Shown here piece by piece: positions 37,023 to 46,730 of a DNA stretch of 64,000 bases. Source of the stretch: Nosema muscidifuracis (taxonomy: Eukaryota; Microsporidia; Nosematidae). The stretch's first letter is position 1, and each line of letters opens with the position of its first letter. The stretch is from the NCBI GenBank assembly GCA_028335825.1, contig JAIOKI010000008.1, positions 62,001 through 126,000 of the forward strand. Reading direction: 5' to 3'. Made by a program: the position numbers and the translations under genes. The notes below the pieces were generated by a model that was not told the origin of the DNA, did no database searches, and was given only the letters and a program-made list of their open reading frames with translations.

Positions 37023-38012
37023 ATGGAGAGCTCTTTGAAAAAAGAAAGTGAAGAATTTAAGGAATTTAAGAAATGGCGCGATGAACATCTTAAAAAAACA
37101 TCTGAATATTGTAAAAGACTCAAAAAATTACATTTTGATAAAGAAGAATTATCTACGTCTATAATAAAAAAAGTACCAAAATGTCTTGTTAATCTCACCC
37201 GTAAAATGTGTAAATGCAATCATGTTTGTATAGGTGAATCTTTTTATCAATCAAAAATTGATTATGAATGTAAAGCATACGATATTGATAATTTGTGGTA
37301 TGATACCAAGTATTTTGATTGTGATTTTCTTGATAAAAAAGTTCAAGATGGAAAATTAGTACCTATTGATACAAATCATAATTTACTAAAAACTATTAAT
37401 AATATCAACAATGGCGTAATAAAACTTTGTGATACAAAAAAAGAATTCGATAATTTATTATGTGAAGCTTACAATTTGAGAGATGAATGTAGGAATTCGA
37501 CTCCTTGTATAGAATTTTATTTAAATAAAGTACCAAGAAAATACTGTAGGAATGGTGATTATACATACGAAATCGAAGAAATTGAAAATATTTTAGGTAT
37601 TAAATTACGTACTGACTACTTCGAATTTGAGAGAAATCAAGAAGAATTAGAATGTGTTCCAATGATTCATTTCGCAGATTTGGATATGATGATTAACTCT
37701 TATAAAGAAAAAAATTCTAAAATTGTTGTAAAACGAGATTTGAGTGATTTTGAATTACCGAATATGAATATTGATTTGCAAGATTACAGATTAATAGAAT
37801 TGGATTATAAAAATACTAATTTATCTAATTGTCAGAAATTACAAATCGATTCTATGATTATAATATCAATAATCTCAACATCATTATTTTTTATTTTAGT
37901 AGCCTTAGGATTAAAGGATAGTAAAAAGAATCTTAAAATAATATCATCAGGTCTAATTATGGCTCTTTATTTATTTTTTATTTCGATATATCTTACTGTA
38001 AGTATTGAATAA
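37023..38012 (+). CDS. Twelve-cysteine membrane protein, two C-terminal TM segments
   Basis: 329 residues, function unknown. Cysteines at 30, 54, 63, 65, 69, 83, 100, 136, 147, 156, 162 and 175 reproduce the family spacing. Key blocks are KKWRDEH at 16-22, VPKCLVNLTRKMCKCNHVC at 51-69 and NLRDEC at 151-156. Two hydrophobic segments (about 277-297 and 304-326) with a short basic loop form a C-terminal hairpin, as in the member at 455-1516 and unlike the neighbour at 34687-35565. No signal peptide is seen at the N-terminus. The region between cysteine domain and membrane is charged and variable. A CCC motif precedes the start. Confidence 0.82.
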   Translation: MESSLKKESEEFKEFKKWRDEHLKKTSEYCKRLKKLHFDKEELSTSIIKKVPKCLVNLTRKMCKCNHVCIGESFYQSKIDYECKAYDIDNLWYDTKYFDCDFLDKKVQDGKLVPIDTNHNLLKTINNINNGVIKLCDTKKEFDNLLCEAYNLRDECRNSTPCIEFYLNKVPRKYCRNGDYTYEIEEIENILGIKLRTDYFEFERNQEELECVPMIHFADLDMMINSYKEKNSKIVVKRDLSDFELPNMNIDLQDYRLIELDYKNTNLSNCQKLQIDSMIIISIISTSLFFILVALGLKDSKKNLKIISSGLIMALYLFFISIYLTVSIE

Positions 38013-40019
38013 ATAATTTCTTTATACATCAGTCTTTTATTTTATTTTTTTCGATTTATTCTACTTCAAGTATCGATAAATAATTGTAATTTATATTAGT
38101 AAACTAAGTACAAAAGTAGATTTTTCTGTTTTTTCTACAAAAATTAATTTTACTATTTTTAAAAAAACGAGTCTATCGATGTTTGATTAAGTTGTAATAG
38201 TCAAATATCGAAGAGATTTTCAAAAATATTTATACTCAATAAAATGATTTTACGTATAAAAAAACAGTATTTTGATGAAAGACTGTTTCTCATAAATTTT
38301 AAAACTCATTAAATATTGCAATAATATAGGTTTAAAAATATCTTACGAATTGTCCATAAAAATTTGAATATTTAATAATTAATTGCTAAAATTACTTGTG
38401 AATTTTCAAAAAAATATTTTTTAATTTTCTAGTAATTTAAGAATTTTATTTTTATTGTATTAAAAAAATATATAAGTTAGCAATAAGATCGATAACATTT
38501 ACAAGAAAATTTGTTTATCAAGTTTATTTGACAATGAATCATTAATCAAAAATTTAATAAAGAATTAAAATTTATATTCTCAATCTGATATGTAATTGTA
38601 TGAAGTAGCATATGTTAAAAATTAAGTAATTAAATTTTTTTCTACAATAAAAATGACGAATTTTTTAATTTTCGTGGCTCGATAATCAAAGATTAATTAA
38701 AATTTAATTAGAAATTTTTATATATTATATTCCTCTGATATCTCTATTATTTATTATTTTCATTTCTTACATTGTTTATTAAATTATATATATATGTATG
38801 GAGATCAAATAAATCACTAATCATTAAAATATACATCTGACAGCTAATTTTTATTGTATATTTCTACAAATTTCTGAAGGTAAAATGTATAATTACAAAA
38901 ACTTTGTTCTATAAAATCATGAATGATAGAAATTAAATGGTAATAATAAAAAAAAATTATGTTCAATGTACAATTAAAAAAATGTTAAAATAATTATAAT
39001 TGTATTAAAAAGTTTATTAAATTAACCTAAGTAAAAATTAAATTAATTTTGAACTTTATTGATCGAATTAAAGATATCAATTATTCTTTAGGTTCTAAAG
39101 AAATAATTTAAATCATCATATCTGTTAGTTGTTTTATTTATATTCATTTCAGACATCCTAAAAAAGCTGGGGTTCTTTTTATAAAATTTTTAAAATGTCA
39201 ACAATATCTTAAATCAATTAATAACTATTTAAGAAATGTTGAATTACGTAGAACCCTCATCATAGTTTCCTAATACTATATGATGAACATTTACAATATA
39301 ATTTTATGTTATAAATACCCAATAAGAGTAAATTGTTTCCAGTTTTAAGACATTTTAATTAAGAGATATTAAGTGAAACAATTTTAGTACAAGCATCTAA
39401 AATAGTGTTTAATAATATTTAACAATAAAGTAATTAAACAATTAACTTAAATTTTGATGAAAATATAAAAAGAATAACTATAGTTTAGTATTATTTTAAT
39501 AAAAATTAAATAGTTCATTACAGCTAATTTACATATCATATATTATTAATTGATGAGTGATAATTTTATAATCTACTAGAAAAAAAATAGCAACAATGTA
39601 TTTTTTAACGGCTCATACTCCAATTTTTATCTTAGGTGGCCCAAAATATTTTTAAATACACTGGTCTTTATTTATACATATGTAGAGTAAAATAGACTAA
39701 AAATTTCGATTTTTTCGTTAAGTAGTAAGCAAATCATCCAACTCAATACAAAAGATATAATTTTTGTTTTGTAATTATATTAAGATACTCTGGAAAATCA
39801 TAAATATACTTTAGTATAACTTCAACCACTAAAATAGTGTTAATAAAAGATATACTTATCTTATGATTAAAAATCTTTTTTAAGTTTATCTAACACAATA
39901 ATATTTTTATTTATATTAAATATTTTACAAAATATATAATTAATTTAGAAAAGAAACTAATTAAAATATAAAAATAACGTATAAAATTTTTAACAAATTA
40001 TGATACTTTAAATATTTTA
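38013..40019. other. Spacer without recognised gene
   Basis: About 2 kb of AT-rich DNA between convergent genes. No open frame of interest, RNA gene or array seen. Confidence 0.5.
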
Positions 40020-40517
40020 TTAACTCTTAAATGGTTCGAGATCTCTAATTTTATTATAATTCAAAATAAAATCATCATTGAAATCATTTAAAGCTCTTTG
40101 AACTTTTTTATAAGATTTTGTATATTCTCTATGGAATTTCTTACTTTCACTTAATGTAGCTACTTGTTCAAATGAATTTTTAAATCGATTTATTTCGTTA
40201 TGAACTTGTTTTTGAAATTCTTTGTTTTTGCCTAATGGATGTTCATTATATATTTCATTCTCTGCTCTTCTAAATGCATTATTGAACTCACTTTTGAAAT
40301 ATCGGTGATTTTGATGGTAGGGTTTTTCATCCCTCTCTACTTTTTTTTCTCCATTATAATATTCGCCTTTGGAATAATAATTCTGGTTTTGAGGATTTTC
40401 GTCACTATCTTTTAATCCCCTCTTCATTAAATATCTTTTAGTTCCTCTGGTTGATTCATAATCTTTATATCTAAATGTCGGCATCGATACTGATAAAACT
40501 ATATAGATTATGAACAT
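40020..40517 (-). CDS. Small basic predicted secreted protein, 165 aa
   Basis: 165 residues beginning MFIIYIVLSVSMPTFRYKD, a short signal peptide. The mature chain is strongly hydrophilic, rich in Lys, Arg, Glu, Asn and Tyr, without cysteines, and probably helical in its second half. Unlike its neighbours it has few hydrophobic residues after the leader. Secreted basic proteins of this size occur as candidate effectors or spore-wall/polar-tube-associated proteins in microsporidia, but no motif allows an assignment. No CCC lies upstream of the ATG. The composition makes a chance ORF unlikely. Confidence 0.68.
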   Translation of the reverse strand: MFIIYIVLSVSMPTFRYKDYESTRGTKRYLMKRGLKDSDENPQNQNYYSKGEYYNGEKKVERDEKPYHQNHRYFKSEFNNAFRRAENEIYNEHPLGKNKEFQKQVHNEINRFKNSFEQVATLSESKKFHREYTKSYKKVQRALNDFNDDFILNYNKIRDLEPFKS

Positions 40518-42047
40518 TAAATTAATTAATAAAAGTTACATTAAGTACGTAATTTTTTGAAACAATGATCCCAGTTATTTGTAAATTATTATATGATTGT
40601 TTTAAAATGAACTACTAAAGTTTCAGTTTTATATCATAGAAAATTATATTCTTTAGAAACTGTTGAAATATATTTTGTTAAAGTCAACAAAAAAAGTTTT
40701 CTTTCATTTCTTCGAGTTACTAAAAAGTTTATAAAAAAACTTATAAAAAGGTCATTTTATAAATTTATTGAAAATAATAAACTAAAATTCTTCTTAGCAT
40801 ACAAAAAAATTAATAAAAAAATGATTTTTACTAAAAATTATTACATTATAAAAAGTATACCACAAATATACAAGAATTGACTATAAAAAATTAATTTGTA
40901 GGTTCGTTGTAGCAAAAATCTACCAATTAAATTTTAATAACAAATTAAAAGCATTAAATATAAAGTATAATATCATACATAAAAAACTTATAGAGTTTAA
41001 AAATAATTTTGAAGATTTTGAAAGTTGAAGAAGCTGGATATAAATAATTTCATAAAATATTGAAAGCATTGATTTCATAAATCTCAAGTCACTAGAGAAA
41101 AGTATTTTTTTATAACCTGCCCAAATAATGAATCAATTTACGAAACAAATTTATGATTATTATCAATTTTGTTTGTAGAAATTTATTATTAACTTATTTT
41201 TCAATACAGTAGAACTGAATATTACTATAGAAAGTTTGTAATTTTTAAAAAATTAACCTTAAACTAAACTGATAAATTATATAATACGAAAATAAATGTA
41301 CAAAATTTATATCTTTATAATAATAAATATAAAATTTTCAAATTCGTTATTTTTGTCAATAAAATATTAAATATTTCATCAAAATTTTGTGAAACGTAAA
41401 TAAATGGCAAAGATCAAAATACTTAAAAAAGACGATAAGATTTTAAAAAAAATCTAATGATGTTAAAAATAATATTATTAATATATACTAAGTAAAATTA
41501 TCCTAAATTATATTTAAATATTATTTTTGTTTATCGCTCAGTTACAATGTTTAATGCAAAAGGTTTATCTTTTGATTATAAAGCTATGTGATCACTTAAG
41601 AATTGAATTAGAGTTTTACTATTGATATCAGAAATTCTTCTAAATATAATTGGTTAATCATTTTAGAAAACTATTAATAGCAATTAATTTATATTTAATT
41701 ACTATCTTTTTAATAAAAACATTTTTTAAGTAATATCTAATTTTTCTTCAAATAATTTGTTTTCATCATAACGTCTCTCTAATGTTGTTCATTTAATTTA
41801 TAATTTAAAAAAACATTTCAAATTTTGAAAGATCAAGAAATATTTTAGTTTACTATATATAGTATAATTAAGTTTTTTAAAGAAGTATTCTTAATTTTAC
41901 TATAGTAATCAAAAATAAAGGTCAGTTTTAAAACTAGTACAGGTCATAAATTTAATAGAAAAATTATCTTTTAATTTAATGATATAAAAATCTTAAATTA
42001 TATCTCAAAATATAAAAAATGACTAAAACATTTTTAATCCTAAAATT
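40518..42047. other. Spacer without recognised gene
   Basis: About 1.5 kb of AT-rich DNA between two minus-strand genes. Nothing supportable seen. Confidence 0.5.
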
Positions 42048-43841
42048 TTAATAATCAGTATAAAAACTAACCCAATTTATAACTTTTGAATCATTATTAT
42101 CTGATGTAGATAATTGATCATATTTACACATATTATACACAGTGTTAACAAACGATTCATTCTCCCAAATATTAACTAAGATTTTCTTATAAATTTCAAA
42201 TTTTTCATTTACAATACTTTTTCTTTTATCAAAATCTAAAAATTTTCCACAATCTTCAATCGAAATTTCACTTAACTTACTATTATTATCTTTTTTATTT
42301 AAATTCAGTAAATAATAAAAAAACTCAAGACATACAAGATGCTTGTAAAATTCTGTTGATTTTAAGTACTGCATTTTGCTTAATAGAATTCTCCTAGATT
42401 TTTCGTCAAAAATTTTTAAGTCTTGTTCTTTTACTTCACCTAATATATTTTCATCATAATAAATGTTAAAAATATTTAAATTAAGTACACCAGTAAGTAA
42501 AAGATTATAAGTTATTTTTTTCTTGTCAAAAATAAACTTTTGTACATGGAAGTAGTTATCGTACCAATCTTCTAAAACAGAATAAACCTCTTTAGAAATA
42601 CCTCTTATAAAATTCAAGTATTTGTTAATTTCTTCTTTTTCCTCCTTAGAAAAAATTTTATGAGACCATCTAAGAGACCTATTATAAATTATCATTTCAT
42701 AATTATCAGATATTGATTTAAAACAAGAATTTGAAAATACAGATTCATCAAGATCATCATAAATTATTTGGTTATATTTTTGAAGATATTTGTTCATAGT
42801 GTCATATTTTTTTGTTTTCTTTTTTTTATCAGTTGCGTACAAAGTACTTTTGATATGAGTAAAAATCAAATCACTTGAGGTTTTAAAGACCATATCAACA
42901 ATAATGTCTTTACCATCGCTTGATAAGTTTATATCATCTTCTAAGTAATCTGTATTTGAATACTTAATCAGTAAGTTGTTACAAGATACTTTTATAGAAC
43001 TTAAAACAGAAATTTTTATAGGAGGACTTTTTAAATCAGGTAAATCATAAATATAATTTATAATTTTGGATAATTTATCAGGTACATTAGAAACAAATAT
43101 GCTCATCAAATTATTTTTGTAATCAAAATTGGTCTTTTCGAAGCTGAATTCATTCTTTAACTGCTTATAATTTATATTTTTTTTAAACAAATTCCGTTTT
43201 GTATTTTCGATATTGTAATTCTTGTTCTGATGAAAAAATATCCAACCTTCATTTTCAATCAAAGATATATAAAGTAAATTTTCTAATTCCTTCTTCGAAA
43301 ATTTATTAATCCATTCATTATTTTTAGTCCTATAATTCAAATCCAATATACCTTCCTCATTCAAAAACTCCATTAATCTTATCAAATTTAAAAATTTTAA
43401 AACAGTTTGTAAATCAATTATGTGATCCTTAATTTCAAAAAACTTCTGTATATTCTTCTCATTAACATGATGAAAATGTCTAAAATAACTAAATATATGC
43501 CAGTAGAAATCATTATTTAGAATACTTGAATCATCGAACAAAAGTATATTTTCCTGATTGGAGTTCTTAAATATTTCATAAATAGTCTCTAAAGAATACT
43601 CAAATACATCATTTAGATCTTCTGGTAGATTTAATATAAAAATTGGTGTTTGGCATTTATATAAATTGAATATAATTTGATTATCGTAAAAATTCATTTT
43701 TAAAATTCTAGCAGATTCTATAAAATTTTTCGGTAATCTAATTGTACTACTTGAAGAATACGTATGTACAGCTTTAAGTACGGGAAGTTGTTCAGTACAA
43801 AATACCCACATATTTACAAATATCCATACTAAATATTTCAT
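42048..43841 (-). CDS. Predicted secreted protein, 597 aa, possible distant member of the 541-residue family
   Basis: 597 residues starting MKYLVWIFVNMWVFCTEQLP, a signal peptide with likely cleavage around Cys15-Thr16. No other clear membrane segment. Two features link it to the 541-residue paralogues: the hexapeptide TSDNND near its C-terminus (followed here by 14 extra residues), and an N-terminal region with the same order of a hydrophobic strand, an acidic loop and a helical segment (compare PIFILNLPEDL here with PIIIKLDEHLD in copy 1). Overall identity is low by eye, so the relationship is tentative. The ATG is preceded by TTACCCTA, a good CCC motif. Function unknown; probably secreted or lumenal. 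Confidence 0.75.
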   Translation of the reverse strand: MKYLVWIFVNMWVFCTEQLPVLKAVHTYSSSSTIRLPKNFIESARILKMNFYDNQIIFNLYKCQTPIFILNLPEDLNDVFEYSLETIYEIFKNSNQENILLFDDSSILNNDFYWHIFSYFRHFHHVNEKNIQKFFEIKDHIIDLQTVLKFLNLIRLMEFLNEEGILDLNYRTKNNEWINKFSKKELENLLYISLIENEGWIFFHQNKNYNIENTKRNLFKKNINYKQLKNEFSFEKTNFDYKNNLMSIFVSNVPDKLSKIINYIYDLPDLKSPPIKISVLSSIKVSCNNLLIKYSNTDYLEDDINLSSDGKDIIVDMVFKTSSDLIFTHIKSTLYATDKKKKTKKYDTMNKYLQKYNQIIYDDLDESVFSNSCFKSISDNYEMIIYNRSLRWSHKIFSKEEKEEINKYLNFIRGISKEVYSVLEDWYDNYFHVQKFIFDKKKITYNLLLTGVLNLNIFNIYYDENILGEVKEQDLKIFDEKSRRILLSKMQYLKSTEFYKHLVCLEFFYYLLNLNKKDNNSKLSEISIEDCGKFLDFDKRKSIVNEKFEIYKKILVNIWENESFVNTVYNMCKYDQLSTSDNNDSKVINWVSFYTDY

Positions 43842-45111
43842 TAGGGTAATAATTTCTACAATTAAATAGAAAAATAAATTAAAAAAATAACAAATATTTG
43901 AAATTCTTTATATTTATCTACAGTGTTTTTATTGAAGTATTATATTAAATTCTAATAAATACTTTTTAATCTTATTTTATTACGTTTTTAAATTTGTTTA
44001 TATAGATAAACAAATAAATTTTTTAATTTATAAAAAATTAATTTATGAAATTTTTTTTATATATTTTAAATTTTTTTATCTTAAAACTATTTATCAAATC
44101 TAATGTTTATATAAAGTATCATAGAATGCATTGACTCAATTACTAAAAATAAACCTCATGAAAGCAGTTCGATTGAATACAGATAGGAAACAGAGATGGC
44201 ATTCCAAAATTCCATCTATTCTGGAAAGTATAGGAGCAATAGGCAAAAATATTTAGTTTTGATATTAACATATATAAATACTCATCAATGGTTCAATATC
44301 CTCAATAAAATAATTTTGTAAGTAATATAACCACATGTTTGTTGATAAATACACATTTTATGTCAATAAATAATTTAATGATGAAAAATTACAAATTTTT
44401 TATTTCTGTAAAAAAAATCATGACATTGAATACTTATTCTACAAAATTTAATTTATTACCAATAGCCATGATTATAGAATTAGCTCATCTGAATTATATT
44501 AAATAATATCTCTAAATATCCTTTCAACAAAGAAGAGGTAAACTTAAATATGACCACAAGAACACATTAAGTCATTTTAATTTACTCATCTAGACTCACC
44601 TCGAAAAAATGATATGTCAGATTGACTATTCTTACAAATAATAAATTATGATTAGTTCAATCATCTTCAAATAAATAAATTAAATTTTTTTAATATTATC
44701 TTGTTTTGTTAAACGGACACCCCTCACAAAATTTAAAAAAAGAGATTTATATTTGATTAACAATTCAAAAAATGAATTATAACAGTGTTAGATTTATTTA
44801 ACATATTTATATAAACAAAAATTATTTTTTTAAATTTCTAATATTAGCATTGTTGCTACCTTTTTTTCTTGTAAAGTTAATTGCTAATTTAAAGAAAACT
44901 AATTTTTAGTATCAACCTCATTAAATGCTTTTCTTTTTAATCTGAAAAATCTAGAAACAACCTTATTTATCTCAAATTTTTTCAACTTGAGTCTTGTGAT
45001 TAGGAAATTCTCATTACTCATGATAGGTATTAAAAAATGTTAGAGATTATTTTTAAAATTTTTAATTTGAAACAGTTTTTATTTTTATAAGAGAAAATTA
45101 TTTCTTCCTTT
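43842..45111. other. Spacer at the boundary between gene-poor and gene-rich halves
   Basis: About 1.3 kb of AT-rich DNA. A short GC-richer patch at 44,150-44,260 has no recognisable product. After this spacer the genes become conserved and closely packed. Confidence 0.5.
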
Positions 45112-45384
45112 ATGTCAAATTTAAATGACACAGATTTAAGTTTGAATGATGCTCTTACAAAATACAGCACATTTATGGTTATAAAAATAGGATGTCCTTT
45201 TTGTATTCATGCTTCTAATATTCTTAAAAAACGAGATATTAAATTTGAAGAACTGGATCATACAAAATATCATAATTTAAATGAAGAGATAACTCGTAAA
45301 TATAGTATAAAAACCTATCCTAAGATCTTCTTGAATAAAAACTTTATAGGAGGATGTGATGATCTTATAAAATATTTTAAATAA
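45112..45384 (+). CDS. Glutaredoxin (dithiol, CPFC)
   Basis: A 90-residue thioredoxin-fold protein covering essentially only the glutaredoxin domain. It has the active site CPFC at 28-31, the cis-proline in TYPKIF (Pro70) and the glutathione-binding GGCDD at 80-84. Dithiol glutaredoxins reduce protein disulphides and glutathione adducts with glutathione as donor; some also bind Fe-S clusters. The N-terminus is short and polar, so a cytosolic location is likely. It is the first conserved housekeeping gene after the gene-poor half and converges on the eIF5A gene (about 50 bp between stops). The start is the first ATG, without a full CCC element (TTCCTTT precedes it). Confidence 0.9.
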   Translation: MSNLNDTDLSLNDALTKYSTFMVIKIGCPFCIHASNILKKRDIKFEELDHTKYHNLNEEITRKYSIKTYPKIFLNKNFIGGCDDLIKYFK

Positions 45385-45432
45385 AAAATCAATTTTAAAT
45401 TATTTATACAAACAAAATTAATTTAAATAAAT

Positions 45433-45900
45433 TTATTTATTACTTGGCTTAATAGTATCCAATTTAACATATCCTGGTAAAGTTCTGAATACAAAATCAA
45501 ATTCTTCTACATCATTATTACTCTCCATGCATTCTCTAACCTTCATCTTATCTTCTTCTGACATAGCTTTTTCTACATTGATATCAATGTAATTGTTGTT
45601 TTCATCTTTGAGTGTCATGTTATCATCAACAAAGTCAATAAGCTTAGCATTTACTTTCATCATCTTAACAACTGTAACTCTATCACTGGCTACCAAAATC
45701 ATACTTCTTGAAATATTGTTAGGAAGATCTTTTGAAGTTACAGCAGTCTTAGCAGATCCGTGCTTACCAGTCTTAACTGATTCGGTCTTCTCTACACGTG
45801 TAAATTTGACAGAATCATTTTCTTCTATCTTTACATAGTGTCCTACTTTCAAATCTTTTCTATCAATGGACTCTTCCTGAAATTTAAAAAATTCTGACAT
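45433..45900 (-). CDS. Translation initiation factor 5A (eIF5A)
   Basis: 155 residues, the normal length for eIF5A, a translation factor that relieves ribosome stalling (for example at polyproline) and aids termination. The hypusination loop reads KTGKHGSAKT at 43-52, so Lys46 should be the hypusine site. The usual GHAK is GSAK here, a small deviation in a very conserved loop. The N-terminal SH3-like barrel and C-terminal OB-fold regions are both present. The ATG is preceded by CACCCCAAAT. It converges with glutaredoxin. Deoxyhypusine synthase is expected elsewhere in the genome. Confidence 0.95.
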   Translation of the reverse strand: MSEFFKFQEESIDRKDLKVGHYVKIEENDSVKFTRVEKTESVKTGKHGSAKTAVTSKDLPNNISRSMILVASDRVTVVKMMKVNAKLIDFVDDNMTLKDENNNYIDINVEKAMSEEDKMKVRECMESNNDVEEFDFVFRTLPGYVKLDTIKPSNK

Positions 45901-46285
45901 ATTTGGGGTGATTTTTTTAAAAAATTTTAGAATTAAAAATTAGGCGGAAAACTGGAATGTTTTTTTACGAGAATTCTTAATTATATTTATATATACATTC
46001 TCCTCAAGTCATCTACAAAATTTAAAAGCGAGATTGAAGTAGGTAAACTAACTAGGAAGAAATGGATGTCTAAAGCGACCGATGATTTGGAAATTAACCA
46101 TTAAGAAAAAAACCCCTCAAATAAAAAATCTGTTTTTTATATTAAAAATAATATTTAGTTGACAATTTAGATCTAAATATTTATATAATGAAGATGATTT
46201 TTAATTTATTTATTAATTGTTATTTGTTTCATTTGTTTATTGTATTGGTTTTTAATTCTTTAAAATATTTTTCTTAAACCCATTA
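45901..46285. other. Spacer with an unexplained GC-richer island
   Basis: 385 bp between the eIF5A start and the small plus-strand gene. Positions about 45,937-46,110 are clearly richer in G and C than a normal spacer and stay open for about 56 codons on the plus strand without an early ATG. A CCCC motif at about 46,109 has no ATG close behind it. Both strands could be read over 30 codons. It might be an unrecognised exon or a small structured RNA. Confidence 0.4.
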
Positions 46286-46513
46286 ATGCTTGATAAAATA
46301 TCAGAAGATAAATTAAAGCTCATTCTTGAGAAAATAGATACTTATGGATTAGAGAATGAAGATAGTGATGCAGATATAGTTAATAAAATATTTAATACTA
46401 AAGAGTATAAGGCCTTTCTTAAATATGAAAATCCTGTTGATGATACTTACTGTTATAGCAAGAAAAGCAAAATTCTTGACCATTTTATAAAATCAAGGAA
46501 GCATAAACAATAA
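46286..46513 (+). CDS. Small conserved-looking protein of unknown function, 75 aa
   Basis: 75 residues, acidic in the first half (LENEDSDADIV) and basic at the C-terminus (SRKHKQ), with no signal peptide or membrane segment, so probably cytosolic or nuclear. The start is supported by AAACCCATTA immediately upstream. It lies in the gene-rich half between eIF5A and RPN3, which makes a real gene likely. I do not recognise the family. Confidence 0.65.
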   Translation: MLDKISEDKLKLILEKIDTYGLENEDSDADIVNKIFNTKEYKAFLKYENPVDDTYCYSKKSKILDHFIKSRKHKQ

Positions 46514-46730
46514 TCTTTTAAGTTAATATGCATGAAATAATTTAATTGAAAGATAAAATGACATGAAAAATTATTCAATTGAAAGATAAAATATGACAAT
46601 AACAAATAATCGAAATAAAAAATAATTTAATTGATAAATAAGATTTAACTAATTATTTTATGTTAAAGATACTTTCACCTTTCACTGCATTAGTAAAAAT
46701 AAAAAATTGATAAAAATAAAATTAATCCAA
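46514..46730. repeat. Short imperfect repeat downstream of the small gene
   Basis: The segment AATTGAAAGATAAAAT occurs twice within about 35 bp, with degenerate further copies, between the convergent small gene and RPN3. Confidence 0.5.

Noticed and set aside
44150-44260. GTTCGATT-like element suggesting a tRNA T-arm
   Set aside because: No T-stem pairing, no acceptor stem and no anticodon arm could be drawn around it.
46189-46280. Short ORF MKMIFNLFINCYLF upstream of the 75-aa gene
   Set aside because: Only about 30 hydrophobic codons in T-rich DNA before the CCC motif of the next gene; likely chance.
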